Shown here: positions 1 to 6,070 of the stretch, one piece after another
How the letters are laid out: every line of letters begins with the position of its first letter
Position numbering within the stretch: the stretch's first letter is position 1
From: Acidobacteriota bacterium
GTDB taxonomy: Bacteria; Acidobacteriota; Blastocatellia; Pyrinomonadales; Pyrinomonadaceae
Length of the DNA stretch: 6,070 bases
Reading direction: 5' to 3'
Assembly: GCA_029777145.1 (NCBI GenBank)
Contig: JAKOSS010000369.1
Location: 1-6,070 of the forward strand
The notes under the pieces: model-generated
Databases searched by the model: none
What the model saw: the letters and a program-made list of their open reading frames with translations, nothing else
What the model was told of the DNA's origin: nothing
Position numbers and translations under genes: made by a program

Positions 1-1
1 A

Positions 2-1747
2 GAAGCGCCGGACAGCGGCGATGTCGTTACGATCAACAGCCTGAAGATCGGGCTTCTCGCGCAGCACGTTGATTTCAACGAGGCCGATACCGTTCACACG
101 TCTGCTTTGTCGGCGTTTCAACGCATTCACGACATCGAGGCCGAAATGCGGCGCCTGGAATTCGAGATGGCATCAAACGCCACCGAAGAAATTCTCGACA
201 AGTACGCCGAACTTCAGCACGAATTCGAGATCGAGGACGGTTTCACCTACGCCGCCCGCGCCGAGGCGATCCTTCTCGGACTTGGATTCGCGAAAGAAAC
301 CTGGGAAATGCCGACCCGGACCTTGTCGGGCGGTCAGAAGAACCGGCTTGGTTTGGCACGGCTTCTCCTGGCGAATTCGGATATTTTGCTGCTCGACGAG
401 CCGACGAACCATCTCGACGTCAACGCCGTCGAATGGCTTGAGAATTTTCTACGCGATTACGACGGCACGTTCGTCCTGATCAGTCACGACCGTTACTTTC
501 TTGATCGGACGTGCAACCGGATCGTCGAGATCGATCAAGGTCGCGCCTTCAGCTATAAAGGCAACTACTCGGATTTCGTCGAGGAACGCGAGCTCCGGCG
601 CGAACAGCAGCGCCGTGAGTACGAGAATCAGCAATCGATGATCGCCAAGACCGAAGAGTTCATCCGGCGAAATCTCGAGGGCCAGAAGACTAAACAGGCG
701 AAATCGCGGCGCAATATGCTCCAGCGGCTCGAACGCATCGACGCTGTCACGTCCGACAAACCGAGCGGGAATTTCAATCTGAAGAAGGCTGAACGCGCCG
801 GTCAAAACGTTCTTTCGCTCGACGAGATCGCGATAGGGTACGGCGACCACGAACTCGCGTCTGGCATCACGCTGACGCTGACGCGCGGCGAATGTCTGGG
901 AATCATCGGCGGAAACGGCACCGGCAAGACGACGTTCCTAAAGACGATCCTCGGAAATATCAGGGAATTGTCCGGTAAATTTCTCTGGGGCGTGAAGACG
1001 AACATCGGCTATTACGCGCAGAATCTCGACGATCTGGAACCACGCAACGAAATCATTCAGGAACTCCGACGCATTGCGCCAAACGCGGAAAACGGCGAAC
1101 TGCGTTCATTTCTGGCCCGTTTTCTGTTCACCGGCGACGACGTATTCAAACGCGTCGGCGATCTTTCGGGCGGCGAAAAAGGCAGGCTCGCGCTCGCGAA
1201 GCTGATCTTCTCGGACGTCAACGTGCTCGTTCTCGACGAGCCCACGAACCATCTCGACATTCCGTCGCGTGAGGCGCTCGAGACGGCGCTCGAGCAGTAC
1301 CAAGGAACGATCATCACGGTCAGCCACGACCGGTTCTTTCTCGACAAGATCGCGACGCAGATCCTGTCGTTCGAACCGGACGGATCGATCGAGACATATG
1401 ACGGGAATTACAGTGAATTTCACGACTGGAAAGAGGCGCGTCGCGCGAACCCCGTTTCATCGTTAAAAGAAGCGGCAGTCGTTCCCGCGACTCTGCAACC
1501 GAAAGAGAAGTCGTCACCGCTTTCGAAGAATCAGTTGCAGCGGATCGAGAAACGCATCGCCGAGATCGAGTCTGAAATTCCGGAGAAAGAGGAGCGGCTC
1601 GAACAGTTGACCCGCGAAATGGCGCTCCCTGACGTGGCGTCGGACCATGCGAAGCTGGCCGAGGTTCACGAAAAATACAGGAAAACCGAACTTGCGATCC
1701 AAGGGCTTTACAAGGAGTGGGAAGAACTCTCCGAGGCCGGACAATAA
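2..1747 (+). CDS. ABC-F family ATPase, 5' end outside the window
   Basis: Soluble tandem-ABC ATPase of the ABC-F family (Uup/EttA/YdiF group); members act on ribosomes or translation and carry no membrane domain. The frame is open from base 2, giving 581 visible residues. The first Walker A is missing. The first Q-loop Gln is at visible residue 21, so roughly 50-60 residues are lost and the full protein would be about 640 aa, normal for the family. Visible motifs in domain 1 are signature LSGGQ (bases 323-337), Walker B ILLLDEPTNHLD and H-loop SHDR. The interdomain linker contains GQKTKQAKSRRNMLQRLERI, the basic segment typical of ABC-F. Domain 2 has Walker A GGNGTGKTT (908-934), signature LSGGE (1163-1177), LDEPTNHLD and SHDRFFLD. 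The last 75 or so residues are charged and heptad-like, a C-terminal coiled coil as in Uup. The exact subfamily cannot be assigned. Internal TTG/ATG codons are not true starts because homology runs upstream of them. It converges on guaB. Confidence 0.95.
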   Translation, partial: EAPDSGDVVTINSLKIGLLAQHVDFNEADTVHTSALSAFQRIHDIEAEMRRLEFEMASNATEEILDKYAELQHEFEIEDGFTYAARAEAILLGLGFAKETWEMPTRTLSGGQKNRLGLARLLLANSDILLLDEPTNHLDVNAVEWLENFLRDYDGTFVLISHDRYFLDRTCNRIVEIDQGRAFSYKGNYSDFVEERELRREQQRREYENQQSMIAKTEEFIRRNLEGQKTKQAKSRRNMLQRLERIDAVTSDKPSGNFNLKKAERAGQNVLSLDEIAIGYGDHELASGITLTLTRGECLGIIGGNGTGKTTFLKTILGNIRELSGKFLWGVKTNIGYYAQNLDDLEPRNEIIQELRRIAPNAENGELRSFLARFLFTGDDVFKRVGDLSGGEKGRLALAKLIFSDVNVLVLDEPTNHLDIPSREALETALEQYQGTIITVSHDRFFLDKIATQILSFEPDGSIETYDGNYSEFHDWKEARRANPVSSLKEAAVVPATLQPKEKSSPLSKNQLQRIEKRIAEIESEIPEKEERLEQLTREMALPDVASDHAKLAEVHEKYRKTELAIQGLYKEWEELSEAGQ

Positions 1748-1829
1748 AGTTCAAGAAGACCAATCTCCCGTTGGATCCGCCGATGCGCCACGATCCTGTG
1801 ACACCGCGTTTAAGTCTTCCCGCGTGATC

Positions 1830-1906
1830 TTGAATTTTCAACCGTTGAATTTTGAATCTTCGAAGCCAGATCGCCAATCCCCGATCCCAAATCCGCCATC
1901 CGAAAT
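1830..1906. repeat. Degenerate 7-bp tandem repeat in convergent gap
   Basis: This stretch can be cut into eleven consecutive 7-bp units with no gap. Read on the minus strand from 1906 downward, the first six units resemble one another, for example ATTTCGG, ATTTGGG, ATCGGGG and ATTGGCG: each begins with AT and most end in GG. The later units drift to ATTCAAA and ATTCAAC forms. It starts 3 bp beyond the guaB stop codon, so it would be the first part of the guaB 3' untranslated RNA. A short palindrome, TTCAAC-C-GTTGAA, lies at 1837-1849. I see no open reading frame that explains the 7-bp phase. The remainder of the gap (1748-1829) holds nothing I can name: no strong terminator for either converging gene. 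Confidence 0.6.
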
Positions 1907-1909
1907 GCG

Positions 1910-3479
<1,570 letters not shown>

Positions 3480-3503
3480 TGATCCCGGAAAACCATTTCA
3501 ATT

Positions 3504-4325
3504 TCACCTGTTTGCAGCAGTATTCGTGTTCGAGGTTCCCGGCTGCTCGGTCACGAACTGACCCGACTGGACGATCTGAGCGAGATTCGCCTTCGTGATC
3601 TCGATCTCGATGCCGTTTCCCTTGGGAGGCGCCGGAGGCGGAGTCACCGACTTGCCATTGACCGTCAGCGCGACCTTGTCCGCAAAACCGCGGTAATAGC
3701 GCAATTTAAGACTGTCCTGGGCCGTAAATGTTTCCGGCGCGTCCGTCCCGATGTTCTTTGACGAAGACTGGCCGTCAATCGTCGCCGTCACCGATACCGT
3801 ATCGCTCAGAGCCTTGAATTCGACCTTGATCTCGTTTAGGGGCACGGCCGGCGTGGCTGACGGTGAAGGAGTCGCGTCCGTGCTATTGGATGCCGAGGTA
3901 TTCGTGTTCGCGGTCGGCGCGGCTGCCGGTTGATTTTGAATGTAATCGACCAGTTTCAGCAGCCCCCACGTCATCAGTCCAAGAATAATGACGGCGATGA
4001 TCAGGGTCGGGATCATCGACGACGAGCGATCGTCGGTCAGGACCTCCGGTTTGTAGTTCTTGTTGTCGTCACCGCCCGCGGCCTCGTTCTGGGCGACTAT
4101 CTTCGCGTAGTCCTGGAGTGCTTCCTGTTCTTCGAGGCCGACGTATTTCGCGTACGATTTCACGAACCCCTTGTTGAAGATGCCGCCGGGCAACGTTCGG
4201 TAATCGTCGTTCTCAATGCAATCTAGATAATGGGCGGAGATCCGGGTCTGCTCCGCAACCTCACTTATCGAGATGCCGCGCTCCTCGCGGAGCTGCCTGA
4301 GTTTTTCACCAAGGGATTGTGACAT
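3504..4325 (-). CDS. rodZ: RodZ-like protein: cytoplasmic HTH, one membrane helix, DUF4115
   Basis: Likely membrane-anchored cell-shape factor; RodZ links the MreB cytoskeleton to the peptidoglycan elongation machinery. The 273 residues show the family's order. A cytoplasmic Cro/CI-type helix-turn-helix (about residues 5-75, including LREERGISISEVAEQTRIS and the typical FNKGFVKSYAKYVGL) is followed by an acidic/polar linker. One hydrophobic segment (about 104-124, rich in I, L and V) forms the membrane helix. A low-complexity Ala/Thr/Asn/Ser/Pro linker spans about 131-160. The C-terminal beta domain (about 163-250) contains LRYYRGFADKVALTVNG, as in DUF4115. There is no N-terminal signal peptide, as expected for RodZ topology. 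The chosen ATG gives the standard MSQSLGEKLRQLRE start, but no clear Shine-Dalgarno precedes it. A strong promoter lies about 80 bp upstream. RodZ homologues have also been proposed to bind DNA; nothing here decides that. Confidence 0.87.
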   Translation of the reverse strand: MSQSLGEKLRQLREERGISISEVAEQTRISAHYLDCIENDDYRTLPGGIFNKGFVKSYAKYVGLEEQEALQDYAKIVAQNEAAGGDDNKNYKPEVLTDDRSSSMIPTLIIAVIILGLMTWGLLKLVDYIQNQPAAAPTANTNTSASNSTDATPSPSATPAVPLNEIKVEFKALSDTVSVTATIDGQSSSKNIGTDAPETFTAQDSLKLRYYRGFADKVALTVNGKSVTPPPAPPKGNGIEIEITKANLAQIVQSGQFVTEQPGTSNTNTAANR

Positions 4326-4404
4326 TCTATGAACATTTTCGCGCCCCGAAAGTCCTTTTCGAGAGCCGTAAATGCGGCTAAGATCAAGCGAAACTTAATG
4401 TTGA

Positions 4405-4434
4405 AATATATCGCCCCTAAACCGCGAATGTCAA
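4405..4434 (-). promoter_or_regulatory. Sigma-70-type promoter for the RodZ-like gene
   Basis: On the minus strand a perfect -35 TTGACA (complement of 4429-4434) is followed, after an 18-bp spacer, by -10 TATATT (complement of 4405-4410, five of six consensus bases). Transcription would start near 4397, giving a leader of about 70 bases before the RodZ-like ATG. The leader includes a small AGCCG/CGGCT hairpin (about 4364-4379). A CCTAAA element at 4416-4421 lies inside the spacer. If the hairpin after this gene leaks, the promoter could also feed guaB. Confidence 0.65.
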
Positions 4435-4467
4435 TCGTTTCAAGGCTTTTTGTCGGGTCTCCCGCTT

Positions 4468-4500
4468 GCCTAAAAAAGAGTTGGCGTGGTACGTTTAGGC
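4468..4500. repeat. 7-bp inverted repeat GCCTAAA/TTTAGGC upstream of BMC gene
   Basis: GCCTAAA at 4468-4474 and TTTAGGC at 4494-4500 form a perfect 7-bp inverted repeat with 19 bases between. It ends 56 bp before the shell-protein start codon, in the divergent region. The core CCTAAA occurs a third time at 4416-4421, within the spacer of the leftward promoter. The arms and position suit an operator or a looped binding site, but no regulator gene is in view and a role is inference. Confidence 0.35.
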
Positions 4501-4542
4501 TTTACCAAAGTCTTGTATTAGAATTGAAAAATCTTTTTCTCT

Positions 4543-4549
4543 GAGAGGA
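4543..4549 (+). promoter_or_regulatory. Strong ribosome binding site of the BMC shell gene
   Basis: GAGAGGA ends 7 bases before the ATG at 4557, a near-ideal Shine-Dalgarno match and spacing. It is the only strong one in the window: guaB, the RodZ-like gene and the aldehyde dehydrogenase all lack a clear site. This fits a shell protein that is needed in many copies. Confidence 0.75.
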
Positions 4550-4556
4550 ATCCAAC

Positions 4557-4913
4557 ATGAGTCTTGAAGCGCTCGGAATGGTTGAAACCAAAGGATTTGT
4601 CGGTGCGGTTGAAGCCGCCGACGCGATGGTCAAAGCGGCCAACGTGCAGCTGATCGGCAAGGAATACATCGGTGCCGGTTATGTCACGATTTTTGTCCGC
4701 GGAGACGTCGGCGCGGTGAAGGCGGCGACCGATGCCGGAGCCGCTGCGGCGCGCCGTGTCGGCGAACTTATCTCGGTGCATGTCATTCCGAGGCCGCACA
4801 ACGAAGTTGAAAAATGCCTGCCGAAAGGCGGCGCGGTCGGCTACTCGCCTGACGAGAAGGCTCTGAAGGGCGGCGGCCGGCAGATCGGTTCGGGCGACAA
4901 GTCCGGCAAATAG
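4557..4913 (+). CDS. BMC-H microcompartment shell protein, PduA/EutM-like
   Basis: Hexamer-forming shell protein (one BMC domain) that tiles the facets of a bacterial microcompartment and provides a central pore for small metabolites. The 118 residues open with [11 protein letters not shown] and continue through [28 protein letters not shown] and VHVIPRPH, matching PduA-type proteins closely. Lys26 and Arg79 (in PRPH), the conserved hexamer-edge residues, are both present. The pore loop is YIGAGYV (37-43), with Ala40 where PduA has Ser40, which would make the pore lining less polar. After the usual end of the domain (about residue 90) comes a tail of about 28 residues rich in Gly and Lys ([17 protein letters not shown]), longer than in PduA. 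The ATG follows a strong ribosome binding site. The aldehyde dehydrogenase follows 71 bp downstream (or 23 bp from an alternative GTG). Specific compartment type is not determined. Confidence 0.95.
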   Translation: MSLEALGMVETKGFVGAVEAADAMVKAANVQLIGKEYIGAGYVTIFVRGDVGAVKAATDAGAAAARRVGELISVHVIPRPHNEVEKCLPKGGAVGYSPDEKALKGGGRQIGSGDKSGK

Positions 4914-4928
4914 ATTGAAAGCCTCAGT

Positions 4929-4971
4929 CGGCCGGTGTGCACGCGTTGCTGCAAAGCGCGGTCGCCGGCCG
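4929..4971 (+). other. Intercistronic hairpin between shell and dehydrogenase genes
   Basis: CGGCCGG (4929-4935) and CCGGCCG (4965-4971) are a perfect 7-bp GC-only inverted repeat. The stem can extend by a wobble and a G-C pair, and the 25-base loop could form a smaller stem. It begins 16 bases after the shell-gene stop. It lacks a real U-tract (CTTTCTCG follows), so it is a poor intrinsic terminator. It could stabilise the upstream message or reduce dehydrogenase expression. The same bases may instead be coding if the dehydrogenase starts at GTG 4937. Confidence 0.4.
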
Positions 4972-4984
4972 CTTTCTCGTTCAA

Positions 4985-6070
4985 ATGTCGGAACATAAGG
5001 ATCTGGTTTCACAACAAGAAGCGAGGGACGCGGTTGAGGCCGCGTATCTTGCGTTTGGCCAGGTTGCGCGGTTCGATCAGGAGAAGATCGATCGGATCTG
5101 CGACGCGATGTCCCGTGTCGCGCTCGCCGAGTCGGCGCGATTGGGCCAGATGGCGCACGACGAGACCGGTTTCGGCAAGGCGGACGACAAGCGCGAAAAG
5201 AACAGGTTCGCGGCCGAGGACGTCTGGAACGCGTTCCGAGACCTCAAAACGGTCGGGGTTGTGGCCGACCGCGGAAGTGTCGTCGAGATCGCCAGTCCGC
5301 GCGGCGTGGTCGCGGCGATCATTCCGTCCACGAATCCGACGTCAACCGCGATCTTCAAGATCATTATCGCGATAAAGTCGCGCAACACGATCGTCCTTTC
5401 GCCGCATCCGTCGGCCGCCCGCTGCATCGCCGAGACGGCGCGGGTGATGAAAGATGCGGCCGTGCGTGAAGGACTTCCGCCGGACGCCATCCAATGCCTG
5501 ACCACGTCGGCACTCGAAGGGACCGAAACACTGATGAAGCACAAACGCACGGCCGTGATCCTTGCCACCGGCGGGATCGGACTTGTGCGCGCGGCATATT
5601 CGTCAGGCAAGCCGGCGTTCGGCGTCGGTCCCGGAAACGTCCCCGTGTTTATCGATCGCTCGGCCAATGTCGCGAAGGCCGTCTCGGACATTCTGACCGG
5701 CACATGTTTTGACAACGGAACGATCTGTGCTTCGGAGCAGGCAGTTGTCTGCGACGCACCGGTCGCCGCCGCGGTCCGGCAGGAATTCGAGCGTCAGGGC
5801 GGACATTTCCTGAGCCCGGCAGAGGCGGAGAAGGTCGGCGAAGTTTTGCTGACGCCGCAACGGACGCTCAACTCGAAGATTGTCGGCAAGTCGGCGGAAT
5901 TCATCGCCAACCTCGCCGGCGTCGCCGTGCCGGGAGGAACGCGTTGCCTGATCGCGGATTGCGGCGGTGTCGGACGCGACTTTCCATGGTCGGTTGAGAA
6001 ACTTTCGCCGACGCTCGCGTTTTTTGTCGCCGACGGACTCGAGGCCGGTGCAAACCGTTGCGAGGAGATC
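4985..6070 (+). CDS. CoA-acylating aldehyde dehydrogenase of BMC locus, 3' end outside window
   Basis: NAD+-dependent enzyme that converts an aldehyde plus CoA to acyl-CoA, the signature core enzyme of aldehyde-oxidising microcompartments. From ATG 4985, 362 residues are visible and the frame is open at the window end; relatives are about 460-510 aa, so roughly 100-150 are missing. Motifs are [14 protein letters not shown] (residues 112-125, with the conserved Asn117), [17 protein letters not shown] (about 194-204), [13 protein letters not shown], and the catalytic Cys248 in [11 protein letters not shown]. FDNGxICASEQ resembles the aldehyde domain of AdhE and SucD more than I recall for PduP/EutE, so the substrate (acet-, propion-, lactaldehyde or other) is open. 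No iron alcohol dehydrogenase domain is visible, but the end is unseen. No Shine-Dalgarno precedes this ATG. The frame stays open upstream to a TGA at 4916, with an alternative GTG at 4937 that would add 16 residues. Confidence 0.92.
   Translation, partial: MSEHKDLVSQQEARDAVEAAYLAFGQVARFDQEKIDRICDAMSRVALAESARLGQMAHDETGFGKADDKREKNRFAAEDVWNAFRDLKTVGVVADRGSVVEIASPRGVVAAIIPSTNPTSTAIFKIIIAIKSRNTIVLSPHPSAARCIAETARVMKDAAVREGLPPDAIQCLTTSALEGTETLMKHKRTAVILATGGIGLVRAAYSSGKPAFGVGPGNVPVFIDRSANVAKAVSDILTGTCFDNGTICASEQAVVCDAPVAAAVRQEFERQGGHFLSPAEAEKVGEVLLTPQRTLNSKIVGKSAEFIANLAGVAVPGGTRCLIADCGGVGRDFPWSVEKLSPTLAFFVADGLEAGANRCEEI

Noticed and set aside
1809..1826. Weak hairpin with CGCG arms in the gap after the ABC-F gene as a terminator
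   Set aside because: The stem is short with a bulge, the loop is long and no T-tract follows on either strand.
1320..1877. 185-codon open frame on the - strand spanning the ABC-F 3' end and the convergent gap
   Set aside because: It overlaps the conserved second ABC domain and coiled coil in antisense, is Arg/Ser-rich, and starts inside the H-loop region of the real gene.
4450..4476. TTGTCG and TAAAAA as a rightward sigma-70 promoter
   Set aside because: The spacer is only 15 bp and both hexamers are weak.
4486..4500. Sigma-54-like element TGGTACG followed by GGC upstream of the BMC gene
   Set aside because: The -24-like half is a good match, but the GC is one base too close and TTGC is absent; sigma-54 promoters tolerate little spacing change.
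5077..5715. 212-codon open frame on the - strand opposite the aldehyde dehydrogenase
   Set aside because: The dehydrogenase motifs are intact on the + strand; the antisense product shows no recognisable domain and no start signal.

Overview
The window looks like chromosomal DNA from a GC-rich, free-living bacterium. Coding density is high, gene order is ordinary, and coding regions carry G/C-ending codons. The mix of a RodZ-type cell-shape protein, an ABC-F ATPase, IMP dehydrogenase and the start of a bacterial microcompartment (BMC) locus, plus an unusual intergenic run of degenerate 7-bp units, makes me think of Acidobacteriota or a Planctomycetes/Verrucomicrobia-like lineage. This is only an impression: no rRNA or other marker is present to settle taxonomy. 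No integrase, transposase, CRISPR array or convincing tRNA is visible.

Layout. Bases 2-1747 (+) hold most of an ABC-F ATPase whose N-terminus, with the first Walker A, lies before the window. It converges on guaB (IMP dehydrogenase, 1910-3379, -). The 162-bp convergent gap holds a degenerate heptad repeat (about 1830-1906) reaching to 3 bp from the guaB stop. Upstream of guaB on the same strand is a RodZ-like gene (3504-4325, -). The 124-bp gap between them contains a terminator-like hairpin, nested in a longer inverted repeat that could fold as a three-way-junction leader. A 231-bp divergent intergenic region (4326-4556) carries a near-consensus sigma-70 promoter for the RodZ-like gene. It also has three CCTAAA/TTTAGG elements and a strong ribosome binding site for the rightward genes.

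Rightward from 4557 is a PduA/EutM-like BMC-H shell protein, followed by a CoA-acylating aldehyde dehydrogenase (from 4985, or possibly 4937) that runs off the window end. The pair is the classical core of a metabolosome: a hexameric shell protein plus the signature enzyme that oxidises a toxic aldehyde to acyl-CoA inside the shell. The upstream, aldehyde-generating enzyme and the remaining shell genes are not in view, so the substrate cannot be assigned.

The points most worth checking are the true start of the aldehyde dehydrogenase (a possible N-terminal encapsulation helix), the hairpin between shell gene and enzyme gene, the structured guaB leader, and the heptad repeat. All four were found by eye and none has been computed or searched.
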